From: Anaerolineae bacterium
GTDB taxonomy: Bacteria; Chloroflexota; Anaerolineae; JAFGEY01
Direction of reading: 5' to 3'
Assembly (NCBI GenBank): GCA_016929775.1
Contig: JAFGIE010000066.1
Location: 1 to 24,900 of the forward strand
Length of the DNA stretch: 24,900 bases
The position numbers and the translations under genes are program-made. Positions 1 to 6,388 of the stretch are shown piece by piece; the stretch's first letter is position 1; the number at the start of each line of letters is the position of its first letter. The notes under the pieces are model-generated. The model was not told where the DNA came from and did not search any database. It was given only the letters and a program-made list of their open reading frames with translations.

Positions 1-70
1 GCTGGAAGCAATCTGCAAGGCTGCGGGGAGTACCTTGGGGTGAGGACCGGGATGCCCTTGTCGACGGGAC

Positions 71-104
71 CCCGTAGGGGCACGGCGCGCCGTGCTCCTA
101 CGGG
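71..104. terminator. Long GC-rich inverted repeat downstream of the first gene
   Basis: Two outer arms of 8 bases (71-78 and 97-104) and two inner arms of 7 bases (81-87 and 88-94) are perfectly complementary, separated by one 2-base mismatch, so the element can fold into a nearly continuous hairpin. It lies about 84 bases beyond the stop codon of the minus-strand gene ending at 188. No T-tract follows on either strand. A factor-assisted terminator or an RNA-stabilising hairpin is the simplest reading; a protein-binding palindrome is possible. The rest of 1-187 shows no supportable gene. Confidence 0.45.
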
Positions 105-187
105 CGACACGTCGCTCGCGAAACAGGCTGTCCTCCCCGTACACGTTCGGGGGGAAGGCGCCGATCGCGCAGCAGGGACGCTGAGCG

Positions 188-865
188 CTAGTTGTCGCGC
201 ATCACGGAGGGCAGGTAGGCCCCAGAGAAATGGCCGATCCGCACCCCGTGGACATAGATGCTCGGGCGAGCGCAGGTCGCGACATAGTAGGCATAGGCAT
301 CCGAGACCTCAGGGTGGGCGACCGTGTCGTCCACGAGCTTGACCACGCTGCCCGTCGTGCCAATGGGGCTCGAGACAGTCGCCAAGGTGGCTGTCGATCC
401 CGTGGCGAGCTCGACACGGTACAAGTCGAACCACTCCTGGTTGGAGTTGTTGGAGTCGAGCAGGAAGACCTCGAGCGAGACGACGGTCGTTCCGGCGGGC
501 AGGCGCACAGGGGCTGCGAGGCAGGCGCCGCTTTCCGCCGTTCCCACCAGGTAGCCGCCGCCAAAGCTAAAGAAGAACCCGTCGGGGTCGACGCCGTCGG
601 AACTGAACGCGGCGGCGGGCAGGACCAGGTACGAGGTGCCCGGCGGCGCCGCGCCCCCTGCTTGGTCCCCAACCCCCGGGGCGGTATCCCGTTCATTGGG
701 ATTGGGGCCCTCCGTCTGCGGGGATTCGGGCGGCGCCAAAGGTGGTTCGTTCCACTGGTCCGGCGGATCGGCTTGGACGCGCACGAGATGCGCCAGGAGG
801 CCGATCGCGACGGCGAGCGCCAGGACGGCGAGGGCGATGCCGATAGACCGTACTTGCTTGTTCAT
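188..865 (-). CDS. Membrane-anchored or secreted protein of unknown function
   Basis: The 225-residue product starts at ATG 865, chosen because an AAAGGA Shine-Dalgarno sits 8 bases upstream. The open frame extends 16 codons further without such support. Residues 1-28 form a basic start plus one hydrophobic segment, which could be a signal peptide or N-terminal anchor. Residues about 30-75 are rich in Pro, Glu, Gly and Asn, an extended linker. The remaining part is rich in Val, Thr, Ser and Gly with alternating hydrophobics, suggesting an extracytoplasmic beta-sandwich. It contains two Cys that could form a disulfide outside the cell. I do not recognise the family. The gene has its own promoter (1009-1038) and a leader of roughly 135 bases, so it is separate from the meaB series upstream. 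Confidence 0.75.
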   Translation of the reverse strand: MNKQVRSIGIALAVLALAVAIGLLAHLVRVQADPPDQWNEPPLAPPESPQTEGPNPNERDTAPGVGDQAGGAAPPGTSYLVLPAAAFSSDGVDPDGFFFSFGGGYLVGTAESGACLAAPVRLPAGTTVVSLEVFLLDSNNSNQEWFDLYRVELATGSTATLATVSSPIGTTGSVVKLVDDTVAHPEVSDAYAYYVATCARPSIYVHGVRIGHFSGAYLPSVMRDN

Positions 866-881
866 TGCGACAGTCCTTTCT

Positions 882-901
882 GCGCGCCACACAGGGCGCG
901 C
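882..901 (-). promoter_or_regulatory. Hairpin in the leader just upstream of the ribosome binding site
   Basis: A perfect 7-bp inverted repeat (882-888 with 895-901, loop of 6) lies immediately 5' of the Shine-Dalgarno of the gene starting at 865. It sits in the predicted untranslated leader (866 to about 1001). It could modulate ribosome access or mRNA stability. No known riboswitch class is recognised. Confidence 0.35.
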
Positions 902-1008
902 GCTAGGGCTCACGTGCGCCCGCAGGCAGCCAGCAGGCTGTGGCTACGCGTGTGCGTTGGCGAGCTGAGGCGAGGACGAGATGGGAGGAGAAAGTTCCCC
1001 ACGCGATC

Positions 1009-1038
1009 ATTGTACCATGTCCCAGGAGGGACTGTCAA
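1009..1038 (-). promoter_or_regulatory. Sigma70-like promoter overlapping the meaB stop codon
   Basis: On the minus strand a perfect TTGACA (1033-1038) is followed after 18 bases by TACAAT (1009-1014). The meaB TGA stop (1035-1037) lies inside the -35 box. It points at the gene starting at 865 and predicts a start site near 1002. Confidence 0.7.
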
Positions 1039-1967
1039 TGAGCAGTGGGCTGCAAGCCCAGCTCCTCGAGCGCTTCGTAGAGCGAGAGCTCGCGGGAGGA
1101 CAGGCGCGCCACGACGCCGTCGATCGCACCACTCGGCAGGTCCGCCAGGAACCGTTCGAGCAGCGTCTGCGCCAGCAGGTCTTCCAGACGCGCACGGGCG
1201 CGCGCACGGGCGCGCTCCTCGTCCGGAGCCTGCCCCAGGAAGCGGCGGTGTGCGTCGATCGCGGCGATCACGTCGTCGATCCCGGTGCCGTCGAGGGCGA
1301 TCGTCTCGCAGATCGGGGGCCTCCACGCCCTTTCGCCGAGGGCGACCGCCATCTGCAGGGCGCGAACCGCCTGGTCGGCGCCCTGGCGATCGGCCTTGTT
1401 GACCACCAGCACGTCGGCGACCTCGATCAGGCCCGCCTTGATCGCCTGGATCTCGTCCCCCAGCCCGGGAGCTTCGAGGACGACCGTGGTATCGGCGACC
1501 TGCGCGATCGCGACCTCGTCCTGTCCTGCGCCGACCGTCTCGACCACGATCACGTCGTACCCGGCGGCGTCGAGCACGGCGACCGCACCGGATGTGGCTT
1601 GCGCGAGCCCGCCCGCTGCGCCGCGGGTCGCCATGCTGCGTATGTAGACACCCGCGTCGCCTACCAGGTCACGCATGCGGATGCGGTCTCCGAGCAGCGC
1701 CCCGCCGCTAAGCGGGCTGGTCGGGTCGACCCCGATGATGCCGACCCGTTCGCCGCGCTGGCGGAAAGCGCGCGCCAGGCGGGCGATCAGGGTGCTCTTG
1801 CCCGTGCCCGGCGCGCCGCTCACGCCGACCACGTGTGCGCGTCCGGTATGTGGGTGGAGGGCGTCGAGCAGTGCGCGCGCTTGCGGCGCGCCCGACTCGA
1901 TCAGCGTGATGGCGCGTGCGACCGATCGCCCGTCGCCGGACAGCACGCCGCGCGCAAGCGTGTCCAC
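1035..1967 (-). CDS. meaB: Methylmalonyl-CoA mutase-associated GTPase MeaB (ArgK family)
   Basis: MeaB is a G3E-family GTPase that gates adenosylcobalamin delivery to methylmalonyl-CoA mutase and protects or reactivates the enzyme in the cytoplasm. The 310-residue product is close to the family length. It has a Walker A motif GAPGTGKS at 51-58, the IGVDPTSP signature at 78-85, a switch/Mg region ETVGAGQDE at 143-151 and the base-specificity motif NKAD at 190-193. A C-terminal helical region follows, as used for dimerisation in this family. The start is GTG at 1967, three bases after the stop of the mutase small subunit, so translation is probably coupled. Position directly after both mutase subunits supports the mutase chaperone role over the old ArgK transport label. 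It is the last gene of the long minus-strand series. Confidence 0.95.
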   Translation of the reverse strand: MDTLARGVLSGDGRSVARAITLIESGAPQARALLDALHPHTGRAHVVGVSGAPGTGKSTLIARLARAFRQRGERVGIIGVDPTSPLSGGALLGDRIRMRDLVGDAGVYIRSMATRGAAGGLAQATSGAVAVLDAAGYDVIVVETVGAGQDEVAIAQVADTTVVLEAPGLGDEIQAIKAGLIEVADVLVVNKADRQGADQAVRALQMAVALGERAWRPPICETIALDGTGIDDVIAAIDAHRRFLGQAPDEERARARARARLEDLLAQTLLERFLADLPSGAIDGVVARLSSRELSLYEALEELGLQPTAH

Positions 1968-1970
1968 GGG

Positions 1971-2381
1971 TTAGGCGCGCTCCCGCGCGGCGACGGCGGC
2001 GCTGATCGATCGCACGATCTCGTCGAGGGGTGTACCCGGGCCAAAGACCGCATCGACGCCGGCATCGCGCAGCGGCGCGACGTCCTGCTGCGGGATGATC
2101 CCGCCGACGACGACGAGCACGTCGTCCAGCCCGTGCGCGTGCAGCAGCTCCACGACCCTGGGGACGAGCGTCATGTGCGCTCCGGAGAGGACGCTCATGC
2201 CTACCACGTCGACATCCTCCTGGAGCGCGGCGTCGGCGATCATCTGCGGGGTCTGGCGCAACCCGGTATAGATCACTTCCATCCCCGCGTCGCGCAGCGC
2301 GTGAGCGACGACCTTGGCGCCGCGGTCGTGCCCGTCGAGCCCGGGTTTGGCGATCAGCACGCGGATCACACGTTCAGGCAC
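1971..2381 (-). CDS. mcmA2: Methylmalonyl-CoA mutase small subunit, cobalamin-binding domain
   Basis: This 136-residue protein is a stand-alone B12-binding Rossmann domain that completes methylmalonyl-CoA mutase, which interconverts (R)-methylmalonyl-CoA and succinyl-CoA. It has the base-off/His-on signature DGHDRG at 16-21 (lower-ligand His18), followed by SVLSGAH at 63-69, GGIIP at 93-97 and GPGT at 114-117, which wrap the cobalamin nucleotide tail. In many bacteria this domain is fused to the catalytic chain; here it is separate, as in many archaea and Chloroflexota. It starts at GTG 2381 behind an exact AGGAGGT ribosome binding site that overlaps the stop codon of the large subunit, so the two chains should be made together. 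Confidence 0.95.
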   Translation of the reverse strand: MPERVIRVLIAKPGLDGHDRGAKVVAHALRDAGMEVIYTGLRQTPQMIADAALQEDVDVVGMSVLSGAHMTLVPRVVELLHAHGLDDVLVVVGGIIPQQDVAPLRDAGVDAVFGPGTPLDEIVRSISAAVAARERA

Positions 2382-2390
2382 GTCTACCTC

Positions 2391-4031
2391 CTACAGCACG
2401 AACGAAGGCCTATACTCGCCGAACACAGCGCGCATGGCGTCGCAGATCTCGCCCAACGTGGAGTACGCGACGACGCAGTCCAGGATCGGCGGCATCAGGT
2501 TCGCGTCCCCGCGCGCCGCCTGGCGCAGCGCGCCCAGCGTCTCCCGCACGCGCACGTCGTCGCGCCGGGCACGCATCTCTGCCACGCGCTCGCGCTGTTC
2601 GGCGCCAACTGCGGGATCGACGCGTAGGGTATCCAGAGAGTGCGCTTCTTCGACTGCATAGGCGTTCACGCCGACCACGACCTGCGCGCCGTTCTCGATC
2701 GCGCGCTGGTAGGCGTAGGCGCTGTTGTGGATCTCGCGCTGGACATAGCCGCTCTCGATCGCGGCGCGCATGCCGCCCAGGGCCTCGATCTGCTCCAGGT
2801 AGGCCCACACGCGCTCCTCGATCTCGTCCGTCAGGTGCTCGACGACATAGCTGCCCGCCAGGGGATCGATCGTGCCCGCGATGCCGCTTTCGTGCGCCAG
2901 GATCTGCTGCGTGCGCAGCGCGATCTGGACCGACTCGGCGGTCGGTAGGCTCAACGCCTCATCGCGCGAGTTCGTGTGCAGGCTCTGTGTCCCGCCGAGG
3001 ACCGCCGCCAGGGCCTGCAAGGTGACCCGGACGACGTTGTTGTCGGGCTGTTGGGCGGTGAGCGTGGAGCCGGCGGTCTGGGTGTGAAAGCGCAGCTGCG
3101 CCGACCGGGGCTCGCGCGCGCCGTAGCGTTCTCGCATGAGCCGCGCCCACAGGCGGCGTGCGGCGCGGAACTTGGCGACCTCTTCCAGCAGCTCGTTGTG
3201 CGCGCTAAAGAAAAAGCTCAACTGGGGTGCGAACTCGTCGATCTGCAAGCCGCTGGCGAGCGCTGCCTCGACGTAGGCGATCGCGTTGCCCAGCGTAAAG
3301 GCGACTTCTTGGACTGCCGTCGCGCCCGCTTCGCGAATGTGGTAGCCGCTGATCGAGATCGTGTTCCAGCGCGGCAGGTGTTCGTGGCAGTAAGCAAAGA
3401 TGTCCGTGATCAGCCGCATGCTGGGGCCCGGGGGATAGATGTAGGTCCCGCGTGCGATGTACTCTTTTAGGATGTCGTTCTGTATGGTCCCACGCAGGAC
3501 GCGGGACGGTATGCCCCGGCGCTGCGCGACGGCGATGTACATTGCCAGAAGGACGGGCGCCGAGGCGTTGATCGTCATGCTCGTCGAGACCTGATCGAGC
3601 GGGATCCCGTCGAACAGCTGCTCCATGTCCGCCAGCGAGCAGATCGAGACGCCGACCTTGCCCACTTCGCCCTGGGCCAGTGGATGATCGGCGTCGTACC
3701 CGATCTGGGTCGGCAGGTCAAAGGCGACCGACAGCCCGGTCTGTCCCTGCGAGAGCAGATACCTGTAGCGCTGGTTGCTCTCCGCCGCTGAGGCATACCC
3801 GGCGTACTGGCGCATCGTCCACACCCGCCCGCGGTACATCGTCGCGTACACGCCGCGGGTGTAGGGATACGCACCTGGGACGCCCAGATCGCGCTGGTAG
3901 TCGTGCCCGGCGAGGTGATCCGGGGTGTAGAATGGCTCTAGGGGAATGCCAGAGGAGGTGCAGTAGGCCTCACTGCGCTCGCGCGTGGCATCCTGCCCTT
4001 CGGACTCGTCCTTGCCGACTCGGTCTGTCAT
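2391..4031 (-). CDS. mcmA1: Methylmalonyl-CoA mutase large subunit (catalytic TIM barrel)
   Basis: The 546-residue chain carries the substrate-binding barrel of adenosylcobalamin-dependent methylmalonyl-CoA mutase. Characteristic blocks are [14 protein letters not shown] (53-66), [15 protein letters not shown] (72-86) and [15 protein letters not shown] (103-117), including the conserved Tyr and Arg that contact the CoA ester in this family. The downstream region with [14 protein letters not shown] and [14 protein letters not shown] is also typical. Length fits the split form, which lacks the B12 domain. The start is ATG 4031 because GGGGAGG lies about 9 bases upstream; the frame stays open for 43 more codons, but those run into the preceding gene and look like shadow sequence. 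Isobutyryl-CoA or ethylmalonyl-CoA mutases are related alternatives. The carboxyltransferase neighbours and meaB favour methylmalonyl-CoA. Confidence 0.94.
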   Translation of the reverse strand: MTDRVGKDESEGQDATRERSEAYCTSSGIPLEPFYTPDHLAGHDYQRDLGVPGAYPYTRGVYATMYRGRVWTMRQYAGYASAAESNQRYRYLLSQGQTGLSVAFDLPTQIGYDADHPLAQGEVGKVGVSICSLADMEQLFDGIPLDQVSTSMTINASAPVLLAMYIAVAQRRGIPSRVLRGTIQNDILKEYIARGTYIYPPGPSMRLITDIFAYCHEHLPRWNTISISGYHIREAGATAVQEVAFTLGNAIAYVEAALASGLQIDEFAPQLSFFFSAHNELLEEVAKFRAARRLWARLMRERYGAREPRSAQLRFHTQTAGSTLTAQQPDNNVVRVTLQALAAVLGGTQSLHTNSRDEALSLPTAESVQIALRTQQILAHESGIAGTIDPLAGSYVVEHLTDEIEERVWAYLEQIEALGGMRAAIESGYVQREIHNSAYAYQRAIENGAQVVVGVNAYAVEEAHSLDTLRVDPAVGAEQRERVAEMRARRDDVRVRETLGALRQAARGDANLMPPILDCVVAYSTLGEICDAMRAVFGEYRPSFVL

Positions 4032-4074
4032 CGACCAGCGCCTCCCCGCTGTCCAGGTCCCTGTGTGCCCCCGG

Positions 4075-4539
4075 TCAGAGGGCTGTGGTCGCCCGGTTCT
4101 TGCCCACCGTCTGGTACCACAGGAGCCCACCCAACGCACCCAGCCCGGCGGCGATCGCAATGTTGGTCAGCCCGCAGGTCGTGTTGACGACGATCTGGGT
4201 GAGCCAGTACATCCTCGGCGTCAGCGATGCCGTGTCCAGTCCCAGCTGGTTGAGCGTCTCCGCCGCCTTTTCGGGACCGACGACGAGTGCGTTGATCAGC
4301 ATGCCCAGGATCTGCCCAGCTAGGTGCCCCACGCCGGCGATCGCCCCGCCTTTGGCGCCCAGCGCGGCGCTGCTGCTCCCGTCGGGTGGCTTATCCCAGA
4401 GCGAAGCCAAGAAGCCCACCCCAAGTCCGATCACGACGGCTGCACAAGGGGTGCAGTAGGGCAAGAAGAGGGTGATGCCGATCCCCAGAACGCCGCCTGC
4501 GAGCAGCCCGATCAGCCCAGCCTTGATCATCCCGTTCAC
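4075..4539 (-). CDS. Small Gly/Ala-rich membrane protein of unknown function
   Basis: This 154-residue protein has about three hydrophobic stretches: residues 4-45, possibly two helices with Cys-containing LPYCTPCA between them; about 60-90; and about 125-145. The segments are rich in Gly and Ala, giving glycine-zipper-like packing. It starts at GTG 4539 with an ideal AAGGAGG site, so it should be well translated. It lies inside the carboxyltransferase-mutase series, 43 bases before the mutase large subunit and 63 after the carrier-like gene. It is far too short to be the beta subunit of a sodium-pumping decarboxylase and I see no motif from that family. A membrane docking or accessory role is only a guess from position. 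Confidence 0.75.
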   Translation of the reverse strand: MNGMIKAGLIGLLAGGVLGIGITLFLPYCTPCAAVVIGLGVGFLASLWDKPPDGSSSAALGAKGGAIAGVGHLAGQILGMLINALVVGPEKAAETLNQLGLDTASLTPRMYWLTQIVVNTTCGLTNIAIAAGLGALGGLLWYQTVGKNRATTAL

Positions 4540-4557
4540 GGTGACCTCCTTTTCCCC

Positions 4558-4595
4558 CGCGCGCGGCAGGCCACGGTTCCGACCCGCCGCGCGCG
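4558..4595 (-). promoter_or_regulatory. Intergenic hairpin between the carrier-like gene and the membrane protein gene
   Basis: Perfect 10-base arms at 4558-4567 and 4586-4595, loop 18, composed almost only of G and C. It lies just after the TAG at 4603-4605 and directly before the Shine-Dalgarno of the gene starting at 4539. No T-tract follows, so an RNA-processing or stability element, or a partial attenuator, fits better than a full terminator. Confidence 0.5.
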
Positions 4596-4602
4596 ATCTA
4601 GC

Positions 4603-4818
4603 CTACTTGGTCTCCCATTCGGTCTCGTATAGCTTGCCGCCGACGATGGCAAAGCCGGTGGACAACCGGGCGACCAGGGCCTGACCATCTACGGTCACGC
4701 CGTTGCCCGTCCGCTCGATGTCGAACACGTTGCCATCGACCGAGATCACACCCGGACGGATCACCTCGACCTGGTAGGTCTTGCCGTCGACGGTCAGTGC
4801 GAACGACTTGCTCACCAT
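4603..4818 (-). CDS. Biotin carboxyl carrier-like protein lacking the biotinyl domain
   Basis: The 71-residue product resembles only the N-terminal leader of biotin carboxyl carrier subunits of acyl-CoA carboxylases and decarboxylases: residues 5-20 contain a Phe-x-Leu-Thr-Val-Asp-Gly-Lys-Thr-Tyr pattern, and two further VDG turns occur at 27-29 and 43-45. These look like repeated beta-hairpins. There is no A/V-M-K-M biotin attachment motif, no Pro/Ala-rich hinge and no lipoyl/biotinyl fold. The frame ends at TAG and nothing downstream before 4539 encodes the missing part. ATG 4818 is chosen because GGAGG lies 9 bases upstream. It overlaps the stop of the OadA-type gene by 7 bases, so the two are translationally coupled. 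It may be a structural subunit or docking piece for the 5S-type enzyme, or a remnant. The homology call is from motif memory only. Confidence 0.7.
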   Translation of the reverse strand: MVSKSFALTVDGKTYQVEVIRPGVISVDGNVFDIERTGNGVTVDGQALVARLSTGFAIVGGKLYETEWETK

Positions 4819-6335
4819 TTTGGGTAGCCTCCAATCTGGCGGATGCGCGGGCGCCCTGCGACGCGCCACGACGAGGGCGTCACCGCCAGCTGCAGCTGCG
4901 GTCGGCCTTCCTCGGCGGGCGCCGTCTCGAGCATGCCTTCGCGCTCTGCGACGAGGCCCGCGATTGCGGCGACGGTGGGGTCGGTCGCCAGCATGCCGCC
5001 GTGCTTGCGTATCTCGAGGAACTCGCGCGCCACAGGGCCAAAGATCGCGTACGAGATCACGTCCTCCTCGCTCTCAGCCAGGTCGCCGAGCTCGTCCTTG
5101 GCCTTCTCCATCTCAGGCTCGAGCAGGTCGGCGGGGCGGACCTCGATCGGCTTCTCATCGCCGATCGCCTGCCTGCGCAGCTCCTCGTTCACCTCGCCCG
5201 GTGGGCGACCGTACATGTTGCGGAGGTAGTCCTTGACCTCGTTGATGATCACGCCGTAGCGTTGACCGGTCAGGACGTTAAAGGTCGCCTGTGTGCCGAC
5301 GATCTGGCTCGAGGGGGTCACGAGGGGCGGGTAGCCGAGGTCAGCGCGGACGCGCTGGATCTCGTCTGTCACGTCGCGATACCGGTCGAGGGCGTTCTGT
5401 TCGCGCAGCTGGTTGACCAGGTTGGACAGCATCCCGCCCGGCACCTGGTAGCGGAGCACGGCGACGTCGGGCCCGTGCATCCCGCGCTCGAACGCCGCGT
5501 ACTTTTCGCGCGCCTCCTTGTAATAGTCGGCGATCACGATCAGCTGGTCCATGTCCAGCTCGGTGTCGCGATCGGTCCCGTGCAGCATGCCGACGATCGT
5601 CTCGACCGCAGGCTGCCCGGTGCCGGTCGACAGGGACGAGATCGAGCAGTCGACGACGTCGACGCCTGCCTGGGCGGCGGCATAGCACGACCCGGCGCCC
5701 ATGCCTGCCGTGTCGTGGGTGTGGAACTGGATCGGGACCTCGACCGCTTCCTTGAGGCGCGAGACCAGCTCAAACGTGATCGGCGGCGTCGCCAGTCCAG
5801 CCATGTCCTTGATGCAGATCGAGTCGGCGCCCATGTCCTGCATGCGCTGGGCCATGTCGACAAAGGTCTGCATGGTGTGGACCGGGCTCGTCGTGTAGCT
5901 AAAGCAGGCTTGTAGGTGCGCGCCCTCGCGCTTGATCACCTGGAACGAGAACTCCATGTTCCGCAGGTCGTTCAGTGCGTCAAAGACGCGAAGGACGTCG
6001 ATCCCGTTCTCGTGCGCCTTGACGATAAAGCGCTCCACGACGTCATCCGCATAGTGCCGGTAGCCGACGACGTTCTGCCCGCGCAGCAGCATCTGGAACG
6101 GCGTCTTGGGCATTGCCTCCTTGAGCCTGCGCAGCCGCTCCCACGGGTCCTCGCCCAGGAAGCGCATGCACGAGTCAAAGGTCGCGCCGCCCCACATCTC
6201 CACCGAGCTGTAGCCAACCTTGTCGATCTCGGCGGCGATGGGAAGCATATCCTCGATCCGCCAACGGGTCGCCAGCAGCGACTGGTGTGCGTCGCGCAGC
6301 GTGGTATCGCAGATCCGGAGTGGGTTCTTGGTCAT
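4812..6335 (-). CDS. Pyruvate/oxaloacetate carboxyltransferase (PycB/OadA or transcarboxylase 5S type)
   Basis: This enzyme moves a carboxyl group between carboxybiotin and pyruvate/oxaloacetate. The 507-residue chain has the HMGL-like TIM-barrel start CDTTLRDAHQS (9-19), the metal-bridging lysine in KDMAG (176-180, Lys176, carbamylated in the family) and the metal-binding HTHD (205-208), followed by a PYC/OADA conserved domain to about residue 450. No biotinyl domain follows, and the length matches the 5S subunit of propionibacterial transcarboxylase (about 505), not a biotin-fused OadA (about 590). The start is ATG 6335 with AAGGAG 9 bases upstream. The 12S-type gene upstream and the mutase genes downstream suggest a transcarboxylase-like route; separate pyruvate carboxylase or decarboxylase use cannot be excluded. 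Confidence 0.9.
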   Translation of the reverse strand: MTKNPLRICDTTLRDAHQSLLATRWRIEDMLPIAAEIDKVGYSSVEMWGGATFDSCMRFLGEDPWERLRRLKEAMPKTPFQMLLRGQNVVGYRHYADDVVERFIVKAHENGIDVLRVFDALNDLRNMEFSFQVIKREGAHLQACFSYTTSPVHTMQTFVDMAQRMQDMGADSICIKDMAGLATPPITFELVSRLKEAVEVPIQFHTHDTAGMGAGSCYAAAQAGVDVVDCSISSLSTGTGQPAVETIVGMLHGTDRDTELDMDQLIVIADYYKEAREKYAAFERGMHGPDVAVLRYQVPGGMLSNLVNQLREQNALDRYRDVTDEIQRVRADLGYPPLVTPSSQIVGTQATFNVLTGQRYGVIINEVKDYLRNMYGRPPGEVNEELRRQAIGDEKPIEVRPADLLEPEMEKAKDELGDLAESEEDVISYAIFGPVAREFLEIRKHGGMLATDPTVAAIAGLVAEREGMLETAPAEEGRPQLQLAVTPSSWRVAGRPRIRQIGGYPKW

Positions 6336-6357
6336 TTCGGTCTACTCCTTGGTGTGC

Positions 6358-6379
6358 CGTGCGGCGCCACCGCCGCACG
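6358..6379 (-). promoter_or_regulatory. Intergenic hairpin between the two carboxyltransferase genes
   Basis: Perfect 9-base arms (6358-6366 and 6371-6379) around a CCAC tetraloop, in the 53-base gap between the 12S-type stop and the 5S-type ribosome binding site. No T-tract follows. It is a candidate for mRNA processing, differential stability or partial attenuation between subunits. Confidence 0.5.
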
Positions 6380-6388
6380 ATGCGTGGG

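Noticed and set aside
981..2627. Long plus-strand open frame of over 500 codons opposite meaB and the mutase genes
   Set aside because: It mirrors real coding sequence; high GC keeps antisense frames open. The translation is Asp/Arg/His-rich with no domain. The same holds for long antisense frames opposite the carboxyltransferases and membrane proteins.
4032..4160. N-terminal extension of the mutase large subunit
   Set aside because: The added 43 residues are Trp/Arg/Gly-rich and overlap the membrane protein gene; a strong ribosome binding site supports ATG 4031.
4603..4818. Frameshifted full-length biotin carrier
   Set aside because: No biotin attachment motif or biotinyl-fold sequence occurs in any frame between 4603 and 4539; the next gene's hairpin and ribosome binding site fill the gap.
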